64,000 bases of DNA from Bradyrhizobium sp. 21 (GCF_023073335.1 NZ_JADPJG010000006.1:330413-394412), one strand, 5' to 3'; positions 43,628 through 55,116 are shown, counted from the stretch's first letter. Numbers and translations: made by a program. Notes: a model not told the origin generated them from the sequence alone.

Positions 43628-45052
43628 ATGATGTCGACCGCCCCGATCGAGCATGCCGACGGCCTGCCGCAGCCGCAGCGCAACCAGGCGGTGCTGACCA
43701 TTGCGCTCGGCATCATCATGGCGGTTGTCGACAGCGCCATCGCCAACGTCGCGCTGCCGACGATCGCGGCCGACCTCGACGCGAGCCCGGCGTTCTCGAT
43801 CTGGATCGTCAACGGCTACCAGCTCGCGATCACGATCTCGCTCTTGCCGCTCGCTTCGCTCGGCGAGATCGTCGGCTACCGCCGCGTCTATCTGGTCGGG
43901 CTGGTGCTGTTCACGCTCGCGTCGGCCTTCTGCGCGCTGGCGCATACGCTGACGCTGCTGACGATCGCCCGCATCATCCAGGGTTTTGGCGCGGCCGGCA
44001 TCATGAGCGTCAACGCGGCGTTGGTGCGCTTCACCTATCCGCGCAACCAGCTTGGCCGCGGCATCGGGCTCAACGCGCTCGTCGTCGCCTTCTCGGCCGC
44101 GGTCGGCCCAACGCTTGCCGCCGGCATCCTCGCGGCCGGAAGCTGGCCGTGGCTGTTCGCCATCAACGTGCCGCTCGGCGCGCTGACACTGGTGCTCGGC
44201 CTGCGCTGCCTGCCGCACACCAAACCCGCCAGCCATTCCTTCGACTGGCAGAGCGCGGGGCTGTCCGCGATCACCTTCGGCGTCGGCATCGCGGCCGTCG
44301 ACAGCGTCGGTCATGGCGAGGCCGCGGTCACCTGCCTCGTGCAGTTCGCCATCGCCATTGCCGCCGGCGCGCTGCTGATCTGGCGCGAAACCCACATGGC
44401 CTCGCCGCTGCTGCCGGTCGATCTGTTGCGCATCCCGGTGTTCGCGCTGTCGATCGCGACCTCGATCGCCTCGTTCTGCGGGCAGATGCTGGCCTTCGTC
44501 GCCATCCCCTTCTACCTCCAGAGCCGCTTCGGCTATTCGGCGGTGCATATGGGCCTGTTGATCACGCCGTGGCCGATCGCACTGGCGTTCGCGGCGCCGC
44601 TCGCCGGCCGCCTGGTCGAGCATTATCCGGCCGGCCTGCTCGGCGGCATCGGGCTCACGCTATTTGCGTGTGGCCTCGGCGCGCTCGCCATCCTGCCGGA
44701 GGCCCCAACCCCGATCGACGTGATCTGGCGCATGGCGCTGGCCGGTGCCGGCTTCGGCCTGTTCCAGACCCCCAACAACCGGACCATGATTGCCGCTGCT
44801 CCGCGCGAACGCGCCGGCGGCGCCAGCGGCATGCTGGGCACGGCGCGGCTGCTCGGCCAGACCACGGGCGCGGCGCTGGTGGCGCTGTTCCTCGGCCGCT
44901 ATCCGATCGAAGGAACCAGGATCGCGCTGCTCACCGGCGTCGGTTTCGCGCTCTGCGGCGCGGTGCTGAGCATGTTGCGGCTGTCGCCCGCGGGCGCGCG
45001 CGGCGCCGAGCAGGTCCGCGTGCAGGACGATCAGCGCCTGCGCGGCGAATAG
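43628..45052 (+). CDS. DHA2-family MFS drug exporter (14-TM type)
   Basis: 474 residues, about 14 membrane segments. Motifs: IMAVVDSAIANVALPTIAADL (the DHA2 motif D1), GEIVGYRRVYLVG (motif A), ARIIQGFGAAGIMSVNAALV, NALVVAFSAAVGPTLAAGILA (motif C). It should expel hydrophobic compounds by proton exchange. I used the first Met of MMSTAPIEH at 43628; the longer N-terminal reading is not hydrophobic and not conserved. There is no membrane-fusion protein gene beside it. Confidence 0.9.
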   Translation: MMSTAPIEHADGLPQPQRNQAVLTIALGIIMAVVDSAIANVALPTIAADLDASPAFSIWIVNGYQLAITISLLPLASLGEIVGYRRVYLVGLVLFTLASAFCALAHTLTLLTIARIIQGFGAAGIMSVNAALVRFTYPRNQLGRGIGLNALVVAFSAAVGPTLAAGILAAGSWPWLFAINVPLGALTLVLGLRCLPHTKPASHSFDWQSAGLSAITFGVGIAAVDSVGHGEAAVTCLVQFAIAIAAGALLIWRETHMASPLLPVDLLRIPVFALSIATSIASFCGQMLAFVAIPFYLQSRFGYSAVHMGLLITPWPIALAFAAPLAGRLVEHYPAGLLGGIGLTLFACGLGALAILPEAPTPIDVIWRMALAGAGFGLFQTPNNRTMIAAAPRERAGGASGMLGTARLLGQTTGAALVALFLGRYPIEGTRIALLTGVGFALCGAVLSMLRLSPAGARGAEQVRVQDDQRLRGE

Positions 45053-45179
45053 CTAAGGACTGTCCAGGTTCCCGCTGTTCTCGTGCACAACCCGTGCGTG
45101 GCTTAACTATCCGGACCAATGACGTATTGCCCTCCCGCTCTGGTTGCGGTTCACTGGCGCGGGGAATAAGGGGCATTTC

Positions 45180-45638
45180 ATGCGTTCATTGGGAATTGTG
45201 GCGCTCAGCGTCATGCTGGGCGGCTGCGCGTCTGTCACGCGCGGCACGACCGAAAATATCAGCATCTCATCGACACCGTCGGGCGTGGAAGCCGTCGTTA
45301 GCGGAATGGAGGTTCCGACCACCTGCACGACGCCCTGCTCGGTGGTCGTCAAGCGCAACGCCGACATCTCCATTGCCTTTCAGAAGGAAGGTTATGAGCC
45401 GCAGATCGTGCCCCTCAGCCGGGACATCCAGACCGGCGGAGCCGCCGGCTTTGCCGGCAATCTCCTGCTCGGCGGCGTCGTCGGCATGGGCGTCGATGCC
45501 GCGACGGGAGCGGCAACCGATCACAAGCCGAATCCGGTCATCGTGACGATGCAGCCGTCCGTCCCTGCCCGCGCGCGACCGCCCGCGCCGAGGAAACCGC
45601 GACAGCCTGCGGCGCCCGCACCTGACACCGGCACGTAG
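45180..45638 (+). CDS. Lipoprotein with PEGA-like motifs
   Basis: 152 residues. The lipobox LGGC (Cys16) follows a short hydrophobic signal (MRSLGIVALSVML), so the protein is lipid-anchored. The mature part has TRGTTENISISSTPSGVEAVVSGMEVPTTCTTPCSVVVKRNADISIAFQKEGYEPQ, the PEGA-like fold with a CTTPC pair, then a Gly/Ala membrane-like stretch (GAAGFAGNLLLGGVVGMG) and an Ala/Pro-rich tail. The function is unknown. A shared terminator separates it from clpA. Confidence 0.82.
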   Translation: MRSLGIVALSVMLGGCASVTRGTTENISISSTPSGVEAVVSGMEVPTTCTTPCSVVVKRNADISIAFQKEGYEPQIVPLSRDIQTGGAAGFAGNLLLGGVVGMGVDAATGAATDHKPNPVIVTMQPSVPARARPPAPRKPRQPAAPAPDTGT

Positions 45639-45667
45639 AACTCCGCGATTCGGACTACGCAAACAAA

Positions 45668-45694
45668 AAGGCCGGCTCTTCAGCCGGCCTTTTC
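45668..45694. terminator. Bidirectional Rho-independent terminator
   Basis: AAGGCCGGCT-CTTC-AGCCGGCCTT is a perfect 10-bp stem with TTTT after and AAAA before, serving both the lipoprotein gene and the convergent clpA. Confidence 0.9.
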
Positions 45695-45711
45695 AATTCA
45701 TCGCGCCCGGG

Positions 45712-48120
<2,409 letters not shown>

Positions 48121-48409
48121 TCGCGTCCTCTATGGCCCCCACCATCATGATCGTCATCGCCCGGTCAGGCAACAACAACCTTTGTCACATATAGGTATAC
48201 TGGATCGCGGCGAAAGACCGGTTCCGCGACTCAGGCGGCTGCACAGCAGCGGTATTTTTCGATGCAAGACCCGTTCCGATTTGGGCGAGATCGGCGCCGG
48301 TGCAGAATTCCGTGGTTTTGCCGGCGCAACGGACAACGCGCGCAGACATCACGCGACGATCACACTGCGACATGCACAAGAACCGGCTTCGTACGCGCCG
48401 GAAGGTGTC

Positions 48410-48742
48410 TTACTTCTTTTCCATCACGCATTGCAGCGGATGCTGGTGCTTGCGGGCGAAATCCATCACCTGCGTCACCTTGGTCTCGGCGATCTCGTAG
48501 GTGAACACGCCGCACTCCCCGATCCCGTGATGATGGACGTGCAGCATGATCTTGGTCGCGGCCTCGGCGTCCTTCTGGAAGAATTTCTCCAGTACGTGGA
48601 CGACGAATTCCATCGGCGTGTAATCGTCGTTCAGGATCAGCACGCGGTACAGGTTCGGCCGCTTGGTCTTCGGTTTGACCTTGGTGATGACGGACGTGTT
48701 TGGCGCGGAGGGACCGCCGGAACGGTTCTCGTCGTTGCTCAT
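48410..48742 (-). CDS. clpS: ClpS: adaptor of ClpA, N-end rule recognition
   Basis: 110 residues, [10 protein letters not shown]..., with [48 protein letters not shown]. The residues that hold the N-terminal destabilising residue of substrates (Asn-Asp-Asp and the His cluster) are present. It binds the ClpA N-domain and delivers N-end-rule proteins. A longer start at 48802 (MPQLSSKL...) is possible but not conserved in family members that I know. Confidence 0.95.
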   Translation of the reverse strand: MSNDENRSGGPSAPNTSVITKVKPKTKRPNLYRVLILNDDYTPMEFVVHVLEKFFQKDAEAATKIMLHVHHHGIGECGVFTYEIAETKVTQVMDFARKHQHPLQCVMEKK

Positions 48743-49224
48743 CCGGGGAGCGTGGGCGGCGGCCGCCGCGGACAGGTCGAGTTTGGAAGACAGTTGCGGC
48801 ATGGCTCAGGCGTTCAAATTCCCCACGGAAGCGTATGACGGTTCACCGCGCAGCCCGGCCTTCGGAGCTTCGCACAGGCGCGCCGCCTTGTTGGATCGCC
48901 GCCTCCAACCGGTCCGGTCCAGGCCAGATCGGCTTCACCGAATATGGGCCTGCCCCCGCCCCACCGCAAGCATGCCACGGCTCGACCGATGCGGCCGCGA
49001 CGGTCCCGATTCCCGGTCCGGCGATCCCAGCCAAGGTTAATCAATCCGGACCGATTTGACAAAAACTTCCGGCCCGCCTGTTTAGAACGTGTTGACCAGG
49101 AACCCGGCCGTTACACGGCTGCGACGGTTTCGCGCGGGATACCTCCGGTTTTCTACGGTCCAATTTACCCGGCGTTCAATGGCGTGGCGCGAAATCCGGC
49201 AAAGTAACAGATTCGGGGATCGTC
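48743..49224. other. Gap between clpS and the Tad-type gene; one promoter candidate
   Basis: No convincing gene is seen. TTGACA at 49056-49061 and TGTTTA at 49079-49084 (17-bp spacing) form a possible promoter for the gene at 49225. The portion next to clpS is G+C-rich and codes for nothing recognisable. Confidence 0.35.
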
Positions 49225-50562
49225 ATGTTTCGCCTGCCCGTCGTCAGCCGTATAGGGCAACAGCTCGCCCGGTTTGCAGCGGCCGAACAAGGCAATATCG
49301 CCGTGATCTTCGCCATTGCGCTGGTCCCGGTATTGACCTTCGTCGGAGCCGCGGTCGATTACAGCCGCGCAGTCCAGGCCCGTACCTCGATGCAGTCGGC
49401 CCTCGATTCCACTGCGCTGATGGTCTCCAAAGACCTGTCGTCCGGCACCATCACGACGTCGCAGATCAATACCAAGGCGCAAAGCTATTTCAACGCCCTG
49501 TTCACCGCCACCAACTCCCTGCCGTCGGTCACCGTCGCGGCCACCTACACCGCGAGCACCAGCATGGGCTCAACGATCCAGGTCACCGGTACCGGCACCT
49601 ACACGACCAGCTTCATGAAGATCGCCGGCTTCCCGACGCTCGACGTCGGCGCCGATTCAACCAGCGCCTGGGGCCTGGTGCGCATGCGCGTGGCCCTGGT
49701 GCTCGACAACACGGGGTCGATGGCGCAGGACGGCAAGATGGCCGCGATGCAGACGGCCGCGAAGAACCTGGTCGACCAGCTCAGCGCGCTCGCCAAGACC
49801 AGCGGCGACGTCTACATCTCGGTCGTTCCGTTTGCCAAGGACGTCAACGTCGGCGCCAGCAATTACAGCAAGTACTGGGTCGATTTCAGTGACTGGGACG
49901 CGGCCAACGGCACGTGCAACTCGCGCAACAACTGGGGACAATGCACCAGTTGGACACCGGCCAACCACAACACCTGGACAGGGTGCGTGGTCGATCGCGA
50001 CCAGGATTACGACACCAAGAACACGACGCCCACGAGCGGCAATGTGGGGACGCTATTCCCCGCCGACCAGTACTCCTACTGCAACACGAGCAGTTCGTCC
50101 TATCTGCAGCCGATCATGCCGCTGAGCTACGACTGGAGCTCGCTCAAGAGCCGGATCGACGACATGAAACCCACCGGTAACACCAACCAGGGCATCGGCC
50201 TCGCCTGGGGCTGGCTGACACTGTCGGCCGGCGATCCCATGAACGCGCCGGCCAAGGACCCCAACTATACCTACAAGGAGGCCATCGTGCTGCTCTCCGA
50301 CGGTCTGAACACGCAGAACCGCTGGTACAGCAATGCCTCGCAGATCGACGCGCGGCAGAAGAAGCTGTGCGACAATGCCAAGGCGGCGAACATCACGATC
50401 TATACGGTGCAGGTGAACACCGGGAGCGACCCGACCTCCGGCGTGCTGCAATATTGCGCGAGCGGCACCGACAAGTTCTATCTGGTGACGTCGGCGAGCC
50501 AGACCGTTTCGGTGTTCAAGGACATCGGCACGTCGCTGTCGAAGCTGCGCGTGGCTCGCTGA
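49225..50562 (+). CDS. TadE/TadG-family protein with vWA domain
   Basis: 445 residues. The N-terminal TadE-like pilin segment (FAAAEQGNIAVIFAIALVPVLTFVGAAVDYSRAVQARTSMQSALDS, one membrane helix about 24-46) is followed by a von Willebrand factor A domain with MIDAS DNTGSM (161-166). TadG-type proteins help assemble Flp pili or stay in the envelope. No other tad genes are nearby, so it is an orphan; its role is uncertain. It is convergent with the phasin over a shared terminator. Confidence 0.88.
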   Translation: MFRLPVVSRIGQQLARFAAAEQGNIAVIFAIALVPVLTFVGAAVDYSRAVQARTSMQSALDSTALMVSKDLSSGTITTSQINTKAQSYFNALFTATNSLPSVTVAATYTASTSMGSTIQVTGTGTYTTSFMKIAGFPTLDVGADSTSAWGLVRMRVALVLDNTGSMAQDGKMAAMQTAAKNLVDQLSALAKTSGDVYISVVPFAKDVNVGASNYSKYWVDFSDWDAANGTCNSRNNWGQCTSWTPANHNTWTGCVVDRDQDYDTKNTTPTSGNVGTLFPADQYSYCNTSSSSYLQPIMPLSYDWSSLKSRIDDMKPTGNTNQGIGLAWGWLTLSAGDPMNAPAKDPNYTYKEAIVLLSDGLNTQNRWYSNASQIDARQKKLCDNAKAANITIYTVQVNTGSDPTSGVLQYCASGTDKFYLVTSASQTVSVFKDIGTSLSKLRVAR

Positions 50563-50585
50563 GACCTGCTCGCCGCATCCGACAA

Positions 50586-50616
50586 AAAAAGCCCGGCTGG
50601 TTCAGCCGGGCTTTTT
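50586..50616. terminator. Bidirectional Rho-independent terminator
   Basis: AAAAAGCCCGGCT-GGTTC-AGCCGGGCTTTTT is a 13-bp perfect stem that serves both the TadG-like and the phasin genes. Confidence 0.92.
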
Positions 50617-50639
50617 CATTACAGGACGTACGGGAAAAG

Positions 50640-50978
50640 TTAGTTGGCAGCCGGGGTGAACTTCGACACGACGGTCTCGACCGGCTTGAACGCCTGCTTG
50701 GCGAGGTCACTGTAGAGGCCGGCGATTTTCTGCGATTCCGCAACGAAGGTCTCGTAGGCGGAGCGGGCGAACTCGGTCTGCGCTTCCACGGCCTTGTCCA
50801 GCGACTTCACGCCGGAAAGCTTCTCGACGAAGGACTTGGTGTCTTCGAAAGACTTCTTGGTGTAGTCGCCATAGGCGCTGGCGATCGCCTGCAGGCCATG
50901 CTGCACCGAGGTCGCGGAGGCAACGTACGTCTCCAAGTGCTCTTTCCCGTAGTTCTGAAAGTCTTCAACCTTGAACAT
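50640..50978 (-). CDS. Phasin (polyhydroxyalkanoate granule protein)
   Basis: 112 residues: MFKVEDFQNYGKEHLETYVASATSVQHGLQAIASAYGDYTKKSFEDTKSFVEKLSGVKSLDKAVEAQTEFARSAYETFVAESQKIAGLYSDLAKQAFKP. This is the all-helical phasin_2 pattern that coats PHB granules. The start is preceded by AAAGGAT. Upstream lies a strong promoter with two GTGC-N3-GCAC sites matching the expected PhaR control. A longer in-frame reading of 20 residues was not used. Confidence 0.92.
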   Translation of the reverse strand: MFKVEDFQNYGKEHLETYVASATSVQHGLQAIASAYGDYTKKSFEDTKSFVEKLSGVKSLDKAVEAQTEFARSAYETFVAESQKIAGLYSDLAKQAFKPVETVVSKFTPAAN

Positions 50979-51034
50979 TTCGGATCCTTTTCCCTGGCTC
51001 TCATCGGGAAGCTCCGGGCTCCCTGACTCTGCAC

Positions 51035-51063
51035 ACAATTAGTGCAACGCACAAAAAAGTCAA
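51035..51063 (-). promoter_or_regulatory. Promoter of the phasin gene
   Basis: On the minus strand TTGACT (51063-51058) and AATTGT (51040-51035) are separated by 17 bp; TAATTG is an alternative -10 at 16 bp spacing. The first PhaR-like site lies within the spacer. Confidence 0.65.
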
Positions 51064-51087
51064 GAATTTTGTGCGCCGCACAAAATT
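51042..51087. promoter_or_regulatory. Two GTGC-N3-GCAC operator sites of the phasin gene, PhaR-like
   Basis: Site 1 is GTGCAACGCAC (51042-51052) between the -35 and -10. Site 2 is GTGCGCCGCAC (51071-51081) upstream of the -35 in the longer perfect repeat AATTTTGTGC-GCC-GCACAAAATT (51065-51087). PhaR of alphaproteobacteria is known to bind TGC-N3-4-GCA motifs and repress phasin genes; that this is the site is inference. Confidence 0.7.
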
Positions 51088-51235
51088 ACATTCAAGTCGC
51101 GGAGATTCCCGAGGTTTCCCGCAAGGGTTCCTTAAGCTTTTGGAAACCCCAGACCCCTACCCTGATTCCCTGGACGTGTTCAGCTTCCGCAGGCGGCCAA
51201 AGCCGTTTGAGAACATCACCTTAGCCAGAACAGCG

Positions 51236-51287
51236 GTTCAGGCCCAACGTCCCTCGCGGCGAACACCAGCGGAGGGACAGCCTGAAC
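51236..51287 (+). ncRNA. Structured 5' leader hairpin upstream of the D,D-carboxypeptidase
   Basis: Two nested complementary pairs lie in the leader: GTTCAGGC (51236-51243) with GCCTGAAC (51280-51287), and GTCCCTC (51249-51255) with GAGGGAC (51272-51278). Together they make a stable hairpin about 80 bases before the start codon. It might be a regulatory leader or a processed small RNA; I know of no named riboswitch with this form. Confidence 0.5.
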
Positions 51288-51365
51288 AGGTAATGATCCC
51301 GGGTCCAGTGGGCACAATTTCGCCTCACGAGCCGGTGATCAAGTCAGAAACGGGGACGGGGTTCC

Positions 51366-53216
51366 ATGCTTCGTAACAACTTGTCTTCCTCGCGCTTGGC
51401 GCGGGTCGGCGTTTTCGGGCTGCTTACGGTCACCACCGCAGTCATGTTCACCACCGATGCTGCCGAGGCGCGGCGCCATCGGTCTCGTCACTATGCGCAC
51501 CATCGGGTGCAGCGCGATGTGTCCGAGAGCTCAAGCCCGAAATTCGCGTCGATCATCGTCGACGGCAATTCCGGCGCGGTGCTTCAGTCGAACAGTCCGG
51601 ACGGGATCCGTCATCCCGCCTCGCTCACCAAGATCATGACGCTCTATCTGCTGTTCGAGCGTTTGGAATCCAGCAGGATGAAGCTCGACACCGAGATGCC
51701 GGTGTCGCAGCACGCCGCTGATCAGGATCCGACCAAGCTCAACCTGCGTGCCGGCCAGACCATCCGCGTCGAGGATGCGATCAAGGGTCTCGTCACCCGC
51801 TCTGCCAACGACGCGGCCGTGGTGATTGCGGAAGCGATCGGCGGCGACGAGGACGATTTCGCCCAGATGATGACGCGCAAGGCGCGCTCGCTTGGCATGT
51901 CGAAGACGGTGTACCGCAACGCCAACGGCCTTCCCAACGACGAGCAGGTCACGACCGCGCGCGACCAGGCTACGCTCGGCCGCGCCATCCAGGAGCGCTT
52001 CCCGCGCTACTATCGCTATTTTGCGACCTCGACGTTCAACTGGCGCGGACAATCGATCCGGAACCACAATCACCTGCTCGGTAATGTCGAGGGCGTGGAC
52101 GGCATCAAGACCGGCTACACCCGCGCTTCCGGCTTCAATCTGGTGACCTCGATGCGCCGCGGCAACCGCCACCTGATCGGCGTGGTGCTGGGCGGCCGCA
52201 GCGGCGGCTCGCGCGACGCCATCATGCGCAATCTGCTCGCGGAGAACCTCGACAAGGCCGCGACCACCCACACCGTCGCCGCTGTCACCGAGCGCAACGG
52301 CTCTGACGCCGCAGCCGAGGTCGCCGATGCGTCGGATACCCCGGCCCGTTCCGCTCCGCAGGTTCAGGCCGCTTCTGCCTCTGCTCCCGAAGCAGCTCCG
52401 TCGCGCCTCGCAGCGCGCCTGTCGGCGCTTGCTGCTGCGACGGCCGCAATGCCGCCGGCTCAGCCCAAATCTGACGCCAACAAGCCTGAAGTTCGGCCGA
52501 CTGAATCCAAGATCGAGCCCGCGCCGCTCACCAGCGGCGTGATCTCGAGCCAGCCGCTCTCCATCATCCCCGGCTCGTCCGAGCCGATGAAGCCGGTCCG
52601 GGTCAAGACCGTTCAGGTCAAGGCCGGCGCCGTGAAGGTCGCCTCCGCCGCCCCGGCTCAGGTCGCACCGCAGGTCACGAGCACGATTGCGGCCCGCTCC
52701 GACGTCGCCGAAACCTCGGGCGCTGTCGTCGCCCGGGCGGACCTCATCAACAAGCCCGAGATCGTCAGCCAACCGGAAGCGTCGAAGGCCGAGATCGCCC
52801 GTACCGAGCTGCCACGGCAGCCGGCGGGCTTCGGCACCGGCAACGGCATCCTCGGCGTATTGCCGGCCGCAACCGCCGCTGCGCCCGCCCCGGCTGTTGC
52901 GAGGCTCGCTTCAGCCGACCCGGCGCCGCAGCCGATCCAGATGAGCGCCACCACCAGACCGGTCGTCACCCACAGCGGCTGGATCGTGCAGGTCGGCGCG
53001 CTCGAGAGCGAGAACGAAGCCCAGCAGCGCATCGACGCGGCGCGCAGCTCGGCCCGCGGCCTGCTCAGCAAGGCCGACCCGTTCACCGAGGTCGTCGCGA
53101 AAGACAATCGCAAGCTCTACCGCGCCCGCTTCGCCGGGCTCGAGCGCGACCAGGCCGAAGCCGTCTGCCGGACCCTGAAGCGCGCCGAGATCTCCTGCAT
53201 CACCGTCCGCAACTGA
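51366..53216 (+). CDS. D-alanyl-D-alanine carboxypeptidase (DacA-type PBP) with SPOR domain
   Basis: 616 residues with a long basic signal region (MLRNNLSSSRLARVGVFGLLTVTTAVMFTT...). The serine peptidase motifs are Ser86-x-x-Lys89 (SLTK), Ser146-x-Asn148 (SAN) and KTG in GIKTGYTRASG. It removes the terminal D-Ala of stem peptides. An Ala/Pro/Val-rich linker (about 310-530) separates the enzyme from a C-terminal SPOR domain (HSGWIVQVGALESENEAQQRIDAAR...), which localises to septal peptidoglycan. Members in Caulobacter relatives are similar. It has its own leader with a hairpin and a terminator. Confidence 0.93.
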   Translation: MLRNNLSSSRLARVGVFGLLTVTTAVMFTTDAAEARRHRSRHYAHHRVQRDVSESSSPKFASIIVDGNSGAVLQSNSPDGIRHPASLTKIMTLYLLFERLESSRMKLDTEMPVSQHAADQDPTKLNLRAGQTIRVEDAIKGLVTRSANDAAVVIAEAIGGDEDDFAQMMTRKARSLGMSKTVYRNANGLPNDEQVTTARDQATLGRAIQERFPRYYRYFATSTFNWRGQSIRNHNHLLGNVEGVDGIKTGYTRASGFNLVTSMRRGNRHLIGVVLGGRSGGSRDAIMRNLLAENLDKAATTHTVAAVTERNGSDAAAEVADASDTPARSAPQVQAASASAPEAAPSRLAARLSALAAATAAMPPAQPKSDANKPEVRPTESKIEPAPLTSGVISSQPLSIIPGSSEPMKPVRVKTVQVKAGAVKVASAAPAQVAPQVTSTIAARSDVAETSGAVVARADLINKPEIVSQPEASKAEIARTELPRQPAGFGTGNGILGVLPAATAAAPAPAVARLASADPAPQPIQMSATTRPVVTHSGWIVQVGALESENEAQQRIDAARSSARGLLSKADPFTEVVAKDNRKLYRARFAGLERDQAEAVCRTLKRAEISCITVRN

Positions 53217-53231
53217 TCTTTGGTAGGACCG

Positions 53232-53265
53232 CAAAATGCCCGCGCCTTGCGCGGGCATTTTGTTT
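53232..53265 (+). terminator. Rho-independent terminator of the carboxypeptidase gene
   Basis: CAAAATGCCCGCGC-CTT-GCGCGGGCATTTTG is a 14-bp perfect stem with TTTTT after. Confidence 0.9.
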
Positions 53266-53435
53266 TTGGGGAGGCGGTGTTGACGAGGCTGTTCCACGAC
53301 AACCTCTCGTCAAGGATTTACGGTTAAAACTTTACCCAAGGGATCGACCACGCCGACAATGGCGGGCATCGGGGCGACGGCAAACAGAGCGAGCGGGGCT
53401 CACACGGGACGAGCGTTTGTAGCGTGGTGCCGGAG

Positions 53436-54161
53436 TTAGCCGTTATGCGTACGAAGCAGAGTATCCTTGGCCTCGTTTACACGGGCAGCGAGATACGTCG
53501 AGCCCCCCTGGTCGGGATGCAGTTTCTTCATCAGGGACTTGTGAGCCCGGCTGATGTCGTCACGCCCCGCCCCCGGCTGCAAGCCAAGGATCTGATAGGC
53601 CTCCTCCGTCGTCATTTTGCCGCTCGCCACCGTGCGGCGCTGCCCCCCTGCCGCGTTGCCCTGCGCGTTCTGACGCCAAGCGGGAAACCGGCGGTCCAGA
53701 TAGCTTTCAAGTAAGGCCACGCTCTCGGCGTCAAACGCCGGGACCATTGCCAGCAGGGCAGCGAGATCGAACTCGTCGAGATCGCGCCCGGCGTGAGGCC
53801 CGGCGACGATCCGGCCTCCGAGCTGACCAGACTCGTGGTCGAGCCGCATATCCAGGAACTGCGAGCGCACGCGCGAGGCCTGACCGGCCGGGCGCGTCGT
53901 ACCCCCGCCGAACAGGCCGCCGATATTGCCGAAGCCGGCGTTTGCCAGCGGTGTCCAGCCCAGCAGCCCTGCGCCGAAGATCCCAAGCGGGATCGCCACC
54001 GCCAGTTCCCCCCGTAAGCCCGTGAAGGCTGCGACAGCCAGCGCCACCACGCCGCCACCGAACCTGATCGCGCGCGCCAGCACCGCCGGATTGGCGGCAC
54101 GGAACATCTGGAGCAGCAGATAAAGGGTGATAATGGCGACAACGCCGGCGATCAGGGTCAT
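53436..54161 (-). CDS. Membrane-anchored J-domain protein
   Basis: 241 residues. Two N-terminal membrane segments (MTLIAGVVAIITLYLLLQMF, and about 35-70) are followed by a soluble part and a C-terminal J-domain (about 180-241): MTTEEAYQILGLQPGAGRDDISRAHKSLMKKLHPDQGGS with the HPD tripeptide. The J-domain at the C-terminus is unusual for DnaJ and is typical of the DjlA/TIM14-like forms of alphaproteobacteria. It should recruit Hsp70 to the membrane. It is downstream of a vWA gene in the same direction (69 bp). Confidence 0.88.
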   Translation of the reverse strand: MTLIAGVVAIITLYLLLQMFRAANPAVLARAIRFGGGVVALAVAAFTGLRGELAVAIPLGIFGAGLLGWTPLANAGFGNIGGLFGGGTTRPAGQASRVRSQFLDMRLDHESGQLGGRIVAGPHAGRDLDEFDLAALLAMVPAFDAESVALLESYLDRRFPAWRQNAQGNAAGGQRRTVASGKMTTEEAYQILGLQPGAGRDDISRAHKSLMKKLHPDQGGSTYLAARVNEAKDTLLRTHNG

Positions 54162-54230
54162 GGCCGGAATATAGGCGGCCTGTCGTCAAAAAGCATGGTG
54201 TCCTTGTCGCGCGTACAGAGCGCGCCGGCG

Positions 54231-54980
54231 CTACTTCATCTGGCCGATCAGCCTGGCCGCGCCGCCGGTCGTCTTCGCCAGTTGCAACAGCGCCTCGCGT
54301 CCGCCGGCGGCGTAGGCGGCGGCTGCGCGCAACAATTCGCGCAACTGCGCCGCCGCGCCCGGATCGAACCGGCACCAGGCGCCGCCAGTCAGGCGCGCGA
54401 TCTCGCGAAAGGCCTGCTCGGCGACGGCGTCATGGCCTTCCTGAAACACGAACACAGGCACCTTGAGCATGCCGAGCTCGCCGGCCTTGGCGCAGAGCTC
54501 GTCGACCTTCTCCTCCATGGCGTCGCCGACGAAGACAACGGCGCGCACGCCGGATGCGACCGCCTCGCGCCGCGCCTCGCTCAGCACCTTGCCGATCTGG
54601 GTGTCGCCGCCGCGGCAATCGATCTTGCTCATCAGCGTCGCAAGCCTGGCGCTGTCGGAGATCCATCCCGTGGCGCGGCACTCGTTGAAGCCGCGATAGT
54701 AAACGAGCCGGATGTCGAGACTGCCGAGCGTGGCGGTCTCGCGGAACATGTCGGCCTGAAGCGCGCAGGCCATGTCCCAGGTCGGCTGCCGGCTCAGCGT
54801 CGCATCCAGCGCGAAGATCAGCCGGCCTTTCGCACCGGGAGCATGCGGTGACAGCGCACGCGCCTTGGCGACGAAGGCGGCGATGTCCTCCGAGGTCGAC
54901 GTCACCGCCTGCGGCACCGCACCGCCTGGTTTGGCCGAGACGGCATCGCGGCCGCGCGGTTTGATGGGTTCGCCCGGCAT
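54231..54980 (-). CDS. VWA-domain-containing protein
   Basis: 249 residues with no signal peptide. A vWA-like fold with GRLIFALDATLSRQPTWDMA (MIDAS Asp-x-Thr-x-Ser in place of DxSxS), ARLATLMSKIDCRGGDTQIGKVLSEAR, AVVFVGDAMEE, and a short helical end. The function is unknown; proximity to the J-protein gene suggests a paired role. The start at 54980 (MPGEPIKPRG) is preceded by a weak site. Confidence 0.8.
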   Translation of the reverse strand: MPGEPIKPRGRDAVSAKPGGAVPQAVTSTSEDIAAFVAKARALSPHAPGAKGRLIFALDATLSRQPTWDMACALQADMFRETATLGSLDIRLVYYRGFNECRATGWISDSARLATLMSKIDCRGGDTQIGKVLSEARREAVASGVRAVVFVGDAMEEKVDELCAKAGELGMLKVPVFVFQEGHDAVAEQAFREIARLTGGAWCRFDPGAAAQLRELLRAAAAYAAGGREALLQLAKTTGGAARLIGQMK

Positions 54981-55116
54981 CGCTTGACCCTGCGTGAGCG
55001 GCTAATGTGGTCAGCGCGTGCAGCCCGGTCAATGTGCAAAGCCCCCCGCAGGCGGACGCTGGCAGAGGGCTTTGAAATCGGTACCGGACGATGAGGGAGA
55101 CGTCAGCGAGACGACG

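Noticed and set aside
43471..45546. Frame of 691 codons overlapping the DHA2 exporter in another phase
   Set aside because: Arg/Ala/Gly-rich product typical of a +1 shadow; the exporter frame has the expected membrane segments and motifs.
53424..53714. Small plus-strand frame of 96 codons at the J-protein 3' end
   Set aside because: It is antisense to the J-domain whose HPD motif is conserved.
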